Source of the DNA: an uncultured Leifsonia sp.
Lineage (GTDB): Bacteria; Actinomycetota; Actinomycetes; Actinomycetales; Microbacteriaceae
DNA: 64,000 nt
NCBI RefSeq assembly: GCF_945957465.1
Contig: NZ_CAMFLC010000002.1
Coordinates: 1-64,000, forward strand
Direction: 5' to 3'
The first letter of the stretch is position 1. Every line of letters begins with the position of its first letter. Shown in pieces: positions 55,698-64,000 of the stretch. The notes beneath the pieces are model-generated. The model saw only the letters and a list, made by a program, of their open reading frames with translations, had not been told where the DNA came from and did no database searches. A program made the translations under genes and the position numbers.

Positions 55698-55727
55698 TTG
55701 GATTTGCTGAATCCCGATGCCTAGCAT
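55698..55727 (+). promoter_or_regulatory. Promoter of second AKR6-type reductase
   Basis: TTGGAT (55698-55703) and TAGCAT (55722-55727), 18 bases apart, mirror the promoter at 45315-45344 in both hexamers and spacing. Confidence 0.6.
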
Positions 55728-55760
55728 CGACGCTGACGGCCCGTGACGAAAGGAACGACA

Positions 55761-56771
55761 GTGCAGTTCAGGTACCTGGGAAACTCCGGCTTCAAAATCT
55801 CCGAGATCACGTACGGCAACTGGCTGACCCACGGGTCGCAGGTCGAGAACGACACCGCGGCCGCCTGCGTCCGGGCGGCTCTGGATGCCGGGATCACCAC
55901 CTTCGACACCGCCGACGTCTACGCCAACACCGCGGCGGAGACGGTGCTGGGCGAGGCGCTGAAGGGTGAGCGCCGGCAGTCGCTCGAAATCTTCACCAAG
56001 GTGTTCGGGCCGACCGGGCCCAAGGGGCACAACGACGTCGGGCTGTCGCGCAAGCACATCCTGGAGTCGATCGACGGCTCCCTCGCCCGGCTGCAGACCG
56101 ACTATGTCGACCTCTACCAGGCGCACCGCTTCGACTACTTCACTCCGCTCGAGGAGACGATGCAGGCGTTCGCCGACATCGTGCGTCAGGGCAAGGCGCT
56201 CTACATCGGGGTGAGCGAGTGGACCGCCGACCAGCTGCGCGCCGGCGCCGCGCTCGCCAAGGAGCTGAATGTCCAACTGATCTCCAACCAGCCCGAGTAT
56301 TCCGCGCTATGGCGGGTCATCGAGGCGGAGGTCGTGCCGACCTCCAAGGAGCTCGGCATCTCGCAGATCGTGTGGTCGCCGGTCGCGCAGGGCGTGCTGA
56401 GCGGCAAGTACAAGCCCGGCGCCCCGCTGCCCGAAGGCAGCCGCGCCACCGACGAGAAGGGCGGGGCGGGCGCCGTCAAGCGCTGGCTGAGCGACGATGT
56501 GCTCACGCGCGTGCAGGAGCTCACCCCGATCGCCCAGGAGATCGGTCTCACGCCGGCGCAGCTGGCCGTCGCGTGGGTGCTGCAGAACGACAACGTCGCG
56601 ACCGCGATCATCGGCGCCTCCCGGCCCGAGCAGGTGGTGGAGAACGTCAAGGCCTCCGGCGTCACCATCCCCGCCGAGCTGCTCGGCCGCATCGACGACG
56701 TGCTCGGCGGCGCGGTCGAGCGCGACCCGAGCCACACCTCCACCCGCTCGCCCCGGACCCGCGAGGCCTGA
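55761..56771 (+). CDS. Aldo/keto reductase (second paralogue)
   Basis: A 336-residue AKR6-type reductase, paralogue of 45409-46413. Catalytic residues are in TFDTADVYANTA, EIFTKVFGP and DLYQAHRFD. The GTG at 55761 is chosen because GAAAGG lies seven bases upstream, exactly as in the paralogue. Gene body, start context and promoter are all conserved, so the two arose by duplication of a promoter-gene unit. The C-termini diverge. Substrate unknown; members reduce aldehydes such as methylglyoxal or L-glyceraldehyde 3-phosphate. Confidence 0.9.
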   Translation: MQFRYLGNSGFKISEITYGNWLTHGSQVENDTAAACVRAALDAGITTFDTADVYANTAAETVLGEALKGERRQSLEIFTKVFGPTGPKGHNDVGLSRKHILESIDGSLARLQTDYVDLYQAHRFDYFTPLEETMQAFADIVRQGKALYIGVSEWTADQLRAGAALAKELNVQLISNQPEYSALWRVIEAEVVPTSKELGISQIVWSPVAQGVLSGKYKPGAPLPEGSRATDEKGGAGAVKRWLSDDVLTRVQELTPIAQEIGLTPAQLAVAWVLQNDNVATAIIGASRPEQVVENVKASGVTIPAELLGRIDDVLGGAVERDPSHTSTRSPRTREA

Positions 56772-56830
56772 GGACGCCGCCCCCGCGCTGCCTCGCCCGC
56801 GCCCGCGCGCTCTAAGGGCGAGCGAGGGGT

Positions 56831-56893
56831 TGCCGAAGGGCACGCAAACGCCCCTAAAACCGCGTTTTAGGGGCGATAACGTGCCCTTCGGCA
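56831..56893. repeat. Nested 63-bp inverted-repeat element
   Basis: Outer arms TGCCGAAGGGCACG (56831-56844) and its complement (56880-56893) are perfect. Inside them a second perfect 12-bp stem CGCCCCTAAAAC (56849-56860) / GTTTTAGGGGCG (56864-56875) has a CGC loop. The two stems are separated by a symmetric four-base bulge. It lies between convergent genes and may be a bidirectional terminator, but its size and internal AT block suggest a REP-like mobile palindrome. Confidence 0.65.
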
Positions 56894-56928
56894 GCCCTTC
56901 GGGGGCCGCGGGGCGGCAGCGGGCGCGC

Positions 56929-57834
56929 TCAGCGGCCGGTCGGGACCTCGAAGTCGAAGACGTTCGTGTCGAAGGCGGTGTAACCGGCATAGTCGACCAG
57001 TTCGTACAGCCGGGCGCGCGTCTGCATCCCGGGCACCTCCGACTTCAGCGAGCCCTCGGCCACGAGCGTGTCGAGGCCGCGCTCGGCCGCACCCATCGCG
57101 ATGCGCAGCAGCGACACCGGGTGGATGACGATGTTGATGCCGGCGCTCGCGAGCTGCTCGGCGGTGAAGAGCTCGCTCTTGCCGAACTCCGTCATGTTGG
57201 CCAGCACCGGCACGTCGACCGCGTTGCGGACGGCCTCGAACTCGGAGAGGTCGGCCATCGCCTCGGGGAAGATCGCGTCGGCACCCGCGTCGACGAGGGC
57301 CTTGGCCCGGTCGATCGCCGCCGCCAGGCCCTCCACCGCTCGGACATCGGTGCGCGCCATGATCAGCAGGTTCGGGTCGCGCCGGGCGTCGGCCGCCGCA
57401 CGGATGCGCTTGGTCGCCGTGTCCAGGCCGACCACGGCCTTGCCGTCGAGGTGGCCGCAGCGCTTGGGGTTCACCTGGTCTTCGATGTGGAGGCCGGCGA
57501 CGCCTGCGTCTTCGAGCTCCTGCACGGTGCGCGCGACGTTCATCGGCTCGCCGAACCCGGTGTCGGCGTCGATCAGCGTGGGGAGGTCGGTCATCCGGCT
57601 GATCTGCGCGCCGCGGCCGGCGACCTCGGTGAGGGTCGTCAGGCCGATGTCCGGGAGGCCGAGGTCGGCGGCGATGACGGCGCCGGAGATGTAGACGCCC
57701 TCGAAGCCCTTCTCCTGGATGAGGCGCGCGCTCAGCGGGTTGAAGGCGCCGGGGAAGCGCAGCAGCTCGCCGGTCGCCAGCCGCGCGCGGAAGGCGGCGC
57801 GCTTCTCGTGGGCGGGAACAGAGGAGTACAGCAT
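56929..57834 (-). CDS. prpB: Methylisocitrate lyase
   Basis: A 301-residue member of the isocitrate lyase/PEP mutase family matching PrpB. The catalytic cysteine is in NPKRCGHLDGK, with upstream DADTGFGEP and downstream GADAIFPEA. The enzyme cleaves 2-methylisocitrate to pyruvate and succinate in propionyl-CoA breakdown. ATG overlaps the PrpD stop by one base (TGATG). It is the last gene of the gntR-prpD-prpB unit. No prpC-like citrate synthase gene follows within the window. Confidence 0.92.
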   Translation of the reverse strand: MLYSSVPAHEKRAAFRARLATGELLRFPGAFNPLSARLIQEKGFEGVYISGAVIAADLGLPDIGLTTLTEVAGRGAQISRMTDLPTLIDADTGFGEPMNVARTVQELEDAGVAGLHIEDQVNPKRCGHLDGKAVVGLDTATKRIRAAADARRDPNLLIMARTDVRAVEGLAAAIDRAKALVDAGADAIFPEAMADLSEFEAVRNAVDVPVLANMTEFGKSELFTAEQLASAGINIVIHPVSLLRIAMGAAERGLDTLVAEGSLKSEVPGMQTRARLYELVDYAGYTAFDTNVFDFEVPTGR

Positions 57835-59387
57835 CAGAACAGTCCCTTCGGTGCGGCCGGCAGGGTTCCGGCCGGCGCAGTGATGGTCACGCCGCCGAGC
57901 TCGTCCGCGGTCAGCTCGGGCAGCCGCTGCACGAGCGCGAGGAAGCGCTCGATCTCGACCTCCTCGAGCACGCCCGCCGCCAGCGACCGGAACTTGGCGA
58001 TGTAGTCGGCGCGGGCGAACGGCCGGGCGCCGAGCGGGTGCGCGTCGGCGACGGCGATCTCGTCGGTGATGACGCGGCCGTCGGCGAGCGTGATCTCGAC
58101 CCGGCCGCCGAACGCCTTCTCGTCGGGGTCGGCGGAGTGGTAGCGGCGGGTCCACTCCGGGTCTTCGGTGGTGGTGACCTTGCCCCACAGGGCGACCGTG
58201 TCGGGGCGGGCCGCTCGCGACGGCAGGTACGAGTCCACGTGGTGCCAGCCGCCGTCCTGGAGCGCCACCGTGAAGATGTACGGGATGCTGTGGTCGAGCG
58301 TCTCGCGGGAGGCCGTCGGGTCGTACTTCTGCGGGTCGTTCGCGCCCGAGCCGATCACGTTGTGGGTGTGGTGGCTGGTGTGGATCACGATGCTCTCCAC
58401 GCGCTCGGGGTCGCCGACCTCCGGATGCTCGTGGTGGAGCTTGCGGGCCAGGTCGATCCACGCCTGCGCCTGGTACTCGGCCGAGTGCTCCTTGGTGTAC
58501 GAGTCGAGGATGGCGCGCTTGGCCTCCCCGGCCTCCGGAAGCGGCACCGCGTAGGACGCGGACGGCCCGTCGAGAAGCCAGGCGATCACGCCGTCCTCGC
58601 CCTCGTAGATCGGGGTGGGGCTGGTCTCGCCGCGCATCGCCCGGTCGATCGCCTCCACCGCCATCTTTCCGGCGAAGGCCGGCGCGTGGGCCTTCCAGCT
58701 GGAGATCTCGCCTTTGCGCGACTGCCGCGTGGCGGTGGTGGTGTGCAGGGCCTGACCGATCGCCTGGAAGATCGTCTCGGCGTCCAGCCCGAGCAGCGTC
58801 CCGATGCCGGCGGCCGCGGACGGCCCGAGGTGGGCGACATGGTCGATCTTGTGCGCGTGGAGGCTGATCGCGCGAGCGAGGTCGATCTGGATCTCGTAGC
58901 CCGTCGCGATGCCCCGGATCAGGTCGTGCCCGGTGCGGCCGGCGTGCTGGGCCACGGCGAGGATCGGCGGGATGTTGTCGCCCGGGTGCGAGTACTCGGC
59001 TGCCAGGAACGTGTCGTGGAAGTCGAGCTCCCGCACGGCGACGCCGTTCGCCCACGCCGCCCATTCCGGGCTCACCCGGGTGGTCTGCGGCTCGCCGAAG
59101 ACGGTGGAACCGTGCTGCGGGTGCTGCGCGGTGGAGACGATCTCCTCCAACTGGGCCGTCGGCAGCGGATGGGCCAGCGCCTGCGAGCGGGCGGAGACGA
59201 CGGGCTTGCGGGTGAGGGAGGCTGCGGCGACGGCGGCGTTGTCGATGATGCGGTTGATGACCATGTCGACGACGTCGGGGGCGACCTCCACAGGGTCGGT
59301 CGCCACCTCGGCGATCTTCCAGGCCAGCTGGTCTTCGCGGGCGAGGTTCTCGTCGCTGCGGTGCACGCGGACGGTGTGGGTTCTCAC
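57834..59387 (-). CDS. prpD: 2-Methylcitrate dehydratase (MmgE/PrpD family)
   Basis: A 517-residue MmgE/PrpD protein of canonical length. Recognisable segments are [39 protein letters not shown] and [20 protein letters not shown]. It dehydrates 2-methylcitrate in the methylcitrate cycle. GTG start with AGGAG upstream; it overlaps the regulator's stop by four bases, so the operon is translationally coupled. Confidence 0.92.
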   Translation of the reverse strand: MRTHTVRVHRSDENLAREDQLAWKIAEVATDPVEVAPDVVDMVINRIIDNAAVAAASLTRKPVVSARSQALAHPLPTAQLEEIVSTAQHPQHGSTVFGEPQTTRVSPEWAAWANGVAVRELDFHDTFLAAEYSHPGDNIPPILAVAQHAGRTGHDLIRGIATGYEIQIDLARAISLHAHKIDHVAHLGPSAAAGIGTLLGLDAETIFQAIGQALHTTTATRQSRKGEISSWKAHAPAFAGKMAVEAIDRAMRGETSPTPIYEGEDGVIAWLLDGPSASYAVPLPEAGEAKRAILDSYTKEHSAEYQAQAWIDLARKLHHEHPEVGDPERVESIVIHTSHHTHNVIGSGANDPQKYDPTASRETLDHSIPYIFTVALQDGGWHHVDSYLPSRAARPDTVALWGKVTTTEDPEWTRRYHSADPDEKAFGGRVEITLADGRVITDEIAVADAHPLGARPFARADYIAKFRSLAAGVLEEVEIERFLALVQRLPELTADELGGVTITAPAGTLPAAPKGLF

Positions 59388-60052
59388 GGAGTCTCCTTGG
59401 TCGAGGTGAGTCGTTCTGCCGACGCCAGCACGCTCTGCAGGCTGCGGTAGAGGTGGACGCGGGTGGCGGAGGCGGCGAGCTCGGCGTCGCCGTCGATGAT
59501 CGCCTCCACGATGAGCAGGTGCTCCTGCGCTGCGGCGCGCAGGCGGTCGGGATCGTCGCGCGACACCCGGCGCAGCCGCGCGAGATGCGGGCGGAGGTTG
59601 CGCAGCGCCGCGACGAGGTACGGGTTGGCGGCCGCGCCGTCGATGGCCCGGTCGAGCCGGTCGACCAGCTCGTAGTACCGGGTGTGGGCGGGGTCGCCGT
59701 CGGCGAGGAGGTCGCCCGCGGCGAGGAAGCGCGCGCGAAGGTCGCGGAAGACCTCGGGATCGCGATTGGCGGCCGCCGCTCGTGCCGCCTCCTGCTCGAG
59801 TGCGCGGCGCAGCCCGAACAGCTGCTCGACCGATTCGACGGACACCGCCGTGACGATGAGCCCGCGGCCGCCCTGGGCTGCGACCAGCCCGTCGGCGCTC
59901 AGCCGGGCAAGGGCCTCCCGCACCGGCGTGCGCGAGACGCCGAGGCGCTCCGACTGCTCCACCTCCTGCAGCACGGTGCCGGGCCGGAGGCGCCATTCGA
60001 CGATGTCCTCGCGCAGCGCGGCGTACGCGCGGTCGCTCGCCTTCGTCTCCAT
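59384..60052 (-). CDS. GntR-family (FadR/FCD type) regulator of the methylcitrate operon
   Basis: A 222-residue regulator with a GntR winged helix ([37 protein letters not shown], residues about 8-70) and an all-helical FCD ligand-binding domain ([16 protein letters not shown] with the metal-binding His). AGGAGG precedes the ATG. It heads the prpDB operon and is probably autoregulated through TGTATACA just upstream of its ribosome-binding site. The effector is likely methylcitrate, propionyl-CoA or a related acid (inference). Confidence 0.87.
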   Translation of the reverse strand: METKASDRAYAALREDIVEWRLRPGTVLQEVEQSERLGVSRTPVREALARLSADGLVAAQGGRGLIVTAVSVESVEQLFGLRRALEQEAARAAAANRDPEVFRDLRARFLAAGDLLADGDPAHTRYYELVDRLDRAIDGAAANPYLVAALRNLRPHLARLRRVSRDDPDRLRAAAQEHLLIVEAIIDGDAELAASATRVHLYRSLQSVLASAERLTSTKETP

Positions 60053-60063
60053 GGGGCCTCCTG

Positions 60064-60123
60064 TGTATACATATTGACACACTCGAGACCGGAATGGTCT
60101 CTTCGGGGTGGTCTGTGTATACC
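60064..60123. promoter_or_regulatory. Putative GntR operator sites
   Basis: TGTATACA, an 8-bp palindrome at 60064-60071, and TGTATACC at 60116-60123 lie 52 bases apart in the gap between the gntR-prpDB operon and pntA. GTATAC-centred palindromes are known FadR-family targets. Their position, the first abutting the gntR ribosome-binding site, suggests autoregulation. Confidence 0.5.
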
Positions 60124-60286
60124 GGGTGGTCTGGGCGTCGTACGCACGCTCTCAGAGGAGACGCGCGCGGGGATTTCCTGAGGAGCGCGTTGTTGGAGGA
60201 GATCGCGGGCGTGTCGTGAGCGCTTCTCCTCCAGTGGCAAGGCGGCCCGGCCTGGTAGGGTCCAGATCAAAAGGCAGGGAGGCCAG

Positions 60287-61864
60287 GTGTCGACAGTCGG
60301 CATCGTCGCTGAACGTCCGGGTGAAGCCCGCGTGTCGTCCAGCCCGAGCTCGGTGAAGAAGCTCGTCTCCCTGGGCTATGACGTGGTCGTGGAGCGCGGG
60401 GCCGGCGTGCGGGCCGCGTTCACCGACGAGGCGTTCGCCGCCGCGGGGGCGCGCATCGTCACCCGCGACGCCGCCTGGGCGACCGACATCGTGCTGAAGG
60501 TCGCGCCTCCCACCGACGACGAGATCGCCCTGCTGGCCGACGGCGCCACGCTCGTCGCGACCCTCAGCCCGGCTCTCCGTCCCGACCTCCTCGCCGCCCT
60601 CTCGCAGCGGGGGATCACCGCTCTCGCCCTCGACGCCGTGCCGCGCATCTCGCGGGCGCAGTCGATGGACGTCCTCAGCTCGATGGCGAACATCTCCGGC
60701 TATCGGGCCGTGGTGGAGGCCGCCCACGAATTCGGCCGGTTCTTCACCGGCCAGGTGACCGCCGCGGGCAAGGTGCCGCCCGCGAAGGTCCTGGTCGCCG
60801 GCGCGGGAGTGGCAGGTCTCGCCGCGATCGGCGCGGCCTCCAGCATGGGTGCGATCGTGCGGGCCACCGACCCTCGCCCGGAGGTCGCCGACCAGGTGCG
60901 CTCGATCGGTGGCGAGTACCTGGCGGTCGAGGTCGGCGAAACCATGGAGTCCGCCGACGGTTACGCCAAGCAGACCAGTGAGGCGTACGACCGCCGCGCC
61001 GCCGAGATCTACTCCGAGCAGGCGCGGGAGGTCGACATCGTCATCACCACCGCCCTGATCCCCGGTCGCCCGGCGCCCAAGCTGCTCACCGCAGACGACG
61101 TCGCGAGCATGCGGCCGGGCTCGGTCATCGTCGACATGGCCGCCGCCCAGGGCGGCAACGTGGCCGGCTCGGTCGCGGGGGAGCGGGTCGTGACCGAGGG
61201 CGGCGTGATCATCCTCGGCTACACGGACCTCCCGTCGCGGCTGCCCACCCAGTCGTCGCAGCTCTACGGCAACAACCTGGTCAGCCTCCTCACCCTGCTG
61301 ACGCCGCAGAAGGACGGCCGGCTGACGCTCGACTTCGACGACGTCGTGCAGCGCTCGGTGACCGTGGTCCGCGACGGGGTGACGACCTGGCCGCCGCCGC
61401 CGGTGCAGGTGTCCGCGGCGCCTCCCGCCACGCGCGGCGCCTCCGACGCGGCCGCCGTCGCGGCGCCCGCGCCGAAGGAGCCGTGGCTCACCCCGGTGCG
61501 CCGGGCGGTGCTGACCGCGGTCGGGCTCGCGGTGCTGTTCCTGCTGACCGCGTTCTCGCCCGACCCCATCCCGCGGCACTTCACCGTGCTCGTGCTCGCA
61601 ACCGTCATCGGCTTCTACGTGATCGGCAACGTGCACCACGCCCTCCACACGCCGCTGATGAGCGTCACCAACGCCATCTCGGGCATCATCGTCGTCGGCG
61701 CGATCGTGCAGATCACCACGCCCGACCTGACGGTGCAGGTGCTCGCGGCGATCGCGGTGCTGGTGGCCTCCATCAACATCTTCGGAGGCTTCGCGGTGAC
61801 CCGGCGGATGCTCGCGATGTTCTCGCGCAGCGATGGCGGCGGGCCGGGCGGAGCGCGCCGGTGA
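60287..61864 (+). CDS. pntA: NAD(P) transhydrogenase alpha subunit
   Basis: A 525-residue PntA. The N-terminal NAD-binding domain dI (about 1-380) contains VAERPGEARVSSSPSSVKKL, VLVAGAGVAGLAAIGAASSM and the mobile loop before QTSEAYDRRAA. The C-terminal ~130 residues carry four membrane helices (dIIa; for example FTVLVLATVIGFYVIGNVHH). It couples proton re-entry to NADPH formation with PntB. The GTG start is preceded by GGGAGG. GTGA overlap with pntB. Confidence 0.93.
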   Translation: MSTVGIVAERPGEARVSSSPSSVKKLVSLGYDVVVERGAGVRAAFTDEAFAAAGARIVTRDAAWATDIVLKVAPPTDDEIALLADGATLVATLSPALRPDLLAALSQRGITALALDAVPRISRAQSMDVLSSMANISGYRAVVEAAHEFGRFFTGQVTAAGKVPPAKVLVAGAGVAGLAAIGAASSMGAIVRATDPRPEVADQVRSIGGEYLAVEVGETMESADGYAKQTSEAYDRRAAEIYSEQAREVDIVITTALIPGRPAPKLLTADDVASMRPGSVIVDMAAAQGGNVAGSVAGERVVTEGGVIILGYTDLPSRLPTQSSQLYGNNLVSLLTLLTPQKDGRLTLDFDDVVQRSVTVVRDGVTTWPPPPVQVSAAPPATRGASDAAAVAAPAPKEPWLTPVRRAVLTAVGLAVLFLLTAFSPDPIPRHFTVLVLATVIGFYVIGNVHHALHTPLMSVTNAISGIIVVGAIVQITTPDLTVQVLAAIAVLVASINIFGGFAVTRRMLAMFSRSDGGGPGGARR

Positions 61865-63253
61865 CCGCGGTCGCCGTGGCGGACGCCGCGTATCTCGTCG
61901 CTGCCGTCCTCTTCATCCTGAGCCTCGCCGGGCTGTCGCGTCACGAGTCCTCCCGGGGCGGGGTGCTGTACGGGATCGCCGGCATGGTCATCGCGCTCGC
62001 CGCGACGATCTGGCTCACCGCCGAGAACGCCCTGGCGCCGTCAGGTCTGGTGCTGATGGCCATCGCCGTGCTGATCGGCGCGACCATCGGGCTGTGGCGG
62101 GCACGGGTCGTGCAGATGACCGGCATGGCCGCAGCTGATCGCCCTGCTGCACAGCTTCGTCGGCCTCGCCGCGGTGCTCGTCGGCTGGAACGGCTACCTG
62201 TCGCACCCGCATCTGCCCGGTGCGCTCGCCGGAGTGCACAGCGCCGAGGTGGTCATCGGCATCTTCATCGGCGCTGTGACGTTCACCGGCTCGATCGTCG
62301 CCTACCTCAAGCTGTCGGCGCGGATCTCGTCGAAGCCGCTGGTGCTGCCCGGCAAGAACGCGCTCAACGTCGGCGCGCTCGTCGTCTTCGTCGCGCTCGC
62401 CGTCGGGTACGTGATCACGCCCGAGCTCTGGCTGCTTGCCGCCGTCACCCTGGTCGCCCTGGCGCTCGGAATCCACCTCGTCGCGTCGATCGGCGGCGGC
62501 GACATGCCTGTCGTCGTCTCGATGCTCAACAGTTACTCGGGCTGGGCCGCCGCCGCGTCGGGCTTCCTGCTCGACAACGACCTGCTGATCGTCACCGGTG
62601 CACTCGTGGGCTCCTCCGGTGCCTACCTGTCGTACATCATGTGCAAGGCGATGAACCGTTCGTTCCTGTCGGTGATCGCGGGAGGGTTCGGCATCGAAGC
62701 TCCGGCGGCGACGGGTGCGCAGGAGCAGGGCGAGTATCAGGAGGTCACGGCCGAGCAGACCGCCGAGCTGCTGAAGAGCGCGACCTCCGTGGTCATCACA
62801 CCCGGCTACGGCATGGCCGTCGCGCAAGCGCAGTACCCGGTCGCCGAGCTGGTGAAGAAGCTGCGCGAGAGGGGCGTGGAGGTGCGGTTCGGCATCCACC
62901 CGGTCGCCGGCCGCCTGCCCGGCCACATGAACGTGCTGCTCGCCGAGGCGCGCGTGCCCTACGACATCGTGTTCGAGATGGACGAGATCAACGACTACCT
63001 GCGGACCACGGATGTCGTGCTCGTCATCGGCGCGAACGACACCGTCAATCCGGCTGCGGCGGAGGACCCGGGCAGCCCGATCGCCGGCATGCCGGTGCTG
63101 CGTGTGTGGGAGGCCGGCCAGGTCGTCGTGTTCAAACGGTCGATGGCCGCGGGCTACGCGGGTGTGCCGAACCCGCTGTTCTACCGGGAGAACGCGCGCA
63201 TGCTGTTCGGCGATGCGCGCCAGGCAGTGGACGAGATCCTGGGGTATTTCTAG
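61861..63253 (+). pseudogene. pntB: NAD(P) transhydrogenase beta subunit, frameshifted
   Basis: From GTG 61861 the first 90 codons read as PntB membrane domain (three helices, ending [11 protein letters not shown]). At about 62129-62130 there is one surplus C. Removing it gives [20 protein letters not shown], which is exactly the family sequence, and joins the frame that continues to the stop at 63251-63253 with the remaining helices and the NADP-binding dIII domain ([33 protein letters not shown]). The repaired protein would be 463 residues, the usual PntB length. Either the gene is disrupted or the base is a sequencing error. The full coding span is otherwise undamaged, which favours a recent event or an error. 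Confidence 0.88.
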
Positions 63254-63284
63254 AGGTGTCGACTTCGATCGCAGTGGAGGCAGC

Positions 63285-63923
63285 ATGACCGACCCGAGCA
63301 CGCCCCCGGCGCCCGGCTGGTATGCGGACCCGTACCGGGAGGCGCCGCTGCGCTGGTGGGACGGAAGGCAGTGGACCCCGCAGGTCGGCGGTCACGCGCC
63401 GGGCGCGGCCGGCATGGGCGCGCGTCGTCCCCTGCCGGAAAGCACGCCGGTCTACACGCCGTGGATCTGGCTGGTGGTGCTGCTCCCGCTGGTGAGCATC
63501 CTTCTGCTCCTCGTGACGAACCCGTTCAGCGGCTACGCGCACCTCATGCAGAGTCTGGAGACCTCCGCACGCCCGTCGCCTCAGGCCATGCTGGAGGTCT
63601 ACAGCCCGGCGTTCCTCATCGACACCCTCGTGGGCTGGCTGATCTTCGCCGCGATGATCGTCTTCTCCTGGCTCGACTACCGCGAGCTGGGCCGGCGCGG
63701 CCTGGAGCGCCCGTTCCACTGGGCGTGGTCGTTCCTGTCGAGCGCGATCTACGTGATCGGCCGCGGAGTCATCGTGCGCCGCGTCGCGCCCGGTCGCGGC
63801 CTCGTGCCGATCTGGGTGATGATCGCGGTCGTCGGCATCAGCCTGATCGCCACCGGAACGCTTATCGCTGACCTGATGGCGACGATCATCCACGACATGC
63901 CGGCTCCCGGGGTCGGAGCCTGA
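63285..63923 (+). CDS. DUF2510-domain membrane protein
   Basis: A 212-residue protein. The N-terminal DUF2510 motif is PGWYADPYREAPLRWWDGRQ followed by WTPQV, a short domain common in actinobacterial membrane proteins. Four hydrophobic segments follow (IWLVVLLPLVSILLLLV, IDTLVGWLIFAAMIVFSWL, WSFLSSAIYVIGRGVIV, IWVMIAVVGISLIATGTLI). GTGGAGG lies upstream of the ATG. Function unknown. Confidence 0.82.
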   Translation: MTDPSTPPAPGWYADPYREAPLRWWDGRQWTPQVGGHAPGAAGMGARRPLPESTPVYTPWIWLVVLLPLVSILLLLVTNPFSGYAHLMQSLETSARPSPQAMLEVYSPAFLIDTLVGWLIFAAMIVFSWLDYRELGRRGLERPFHWAWSFLSSAIYVIGRGVIVRRVAPGRGLVPIWVMIAVVGISLIATGTLIADLMATIIHDMPAPGVGA

Positions 63924-64000
63924 CGACCCGGTGTCGGGCCGCGCACGGAACGTCCGTTATGATGGTCGTCGTGCGTCCGCCCGCGGGCGCTCAGGAGACG
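63924..64000. other. End of window, no supported gene
   Basis: The last 77 bases hold TATGAT (63958-63963), a good -10 element without a clear -35, and a GTG at 63971 that could open a gene running past the edge. This is too short to call. Confidence 0.3.

Noticed and set aside
61861-63253. Programmed ribosomal frameshift in pntB
   Set aside because: The sequence at the shift (ATGGCCGCAGCT) is not a slippery heptamer, no stimulatory structure or internal ribosome-binding site is evident, and pntB of other bacteria is a single frame. A plain insertion or sequence error is simpler.

Overview
The window is high-GC, gene-dense DNA with frequent GTG starts, ATGA/GTGA start-stop overlaps and several apparently leaderless genes. 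This fits a high-GC Gram-positive bacterium (Actinomycetota). The gene content (two LacI-controlled glycan loci, NAD(P) transhydrogenase, a lactococcin-972-type bacteriocin) would suit a soil or plant-associated Microbacteriaceae-like organism, but the family is inference. No CRISPR array, rRNA or complete mobile element was seen.

Layout. 1-1000: 3' half of tRNA-Ser(UGA) with a strong hairpin, a decayed IS3-type transposase fragment and an unknown gene. 1166-2278: a MetE-like methyltransferase. 2394-20601: a carbohydrate locus with a secreted GH93-like propeller enzyme carrying two tandem lectin-like domains, two paralogous LacI repressors, a GH31 enzyme, two complete MalEFG-type importers lacking their own ATPase, a GH127 beta-L-arabinofuranosidase-type enzyme, a GH2 enzyme and a DUF1349 protein. 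GH93 plus GH127 point to arabinan or arabinofuranosyl-containing glycans. 20611-22585: a membrane-protein relic, an acetyltransferase and a CPBP protease.

23096-35564: a second sugar operon with a ribose-type ABC importer, an UlaG-like lactonase, a KDPG-type aldolase, an SDR, two zinc-type alcohol dehydrogenases, a GlpK-like kinase, a shikimate-dehydrogenase-like protein, a cupin-type phosphoglucose isomerase, a 2-hydroxyacid dehydrogenase and an RpiR regulator. The enzyme set matches no pathway I can name and is the best candidate here for an undescribed system. 35698-38763: a persulfide/sulfane-sulfur island (CstR-like repressor, DsrE-like protein, thioredoxin, zinc-binding small protein, rhodanese-fused CoA-disulfide reductase) around a divergent promoter with two 16-bp repressor boxes. 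38654-40293: relics of at least three genes next to an orphan, probably truncated histidine kinase.

40497-45167: cytosine permease with yeast-type cytosine deaminase, then metQ-metI-metN. 45409-51312: two aldo/keto reductases, an AhpD-like protein, a UBP zinc-finger protein, a DUF5996 protein, an NTF2-like protein, a small membrane protein below a cluster of three palindromic motifs, and a stand-alone LigD polymerase domain. 51449-55172: a lactococcin-972-type bacteriocin operon with lipoprotein, peptidoglycan-binding-like protein and ABC exporter/immunity pair. 55185-60052: a VOC protein, a paralogue of the first aldo/keto reductase with the same promoter, and a methylcitrate-type prpB/prpD/gntR operon. 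60287-63253: pntA and a pntB interrupted by a one-base insertion. 63285-63923: a DUF2510 membrane protein.
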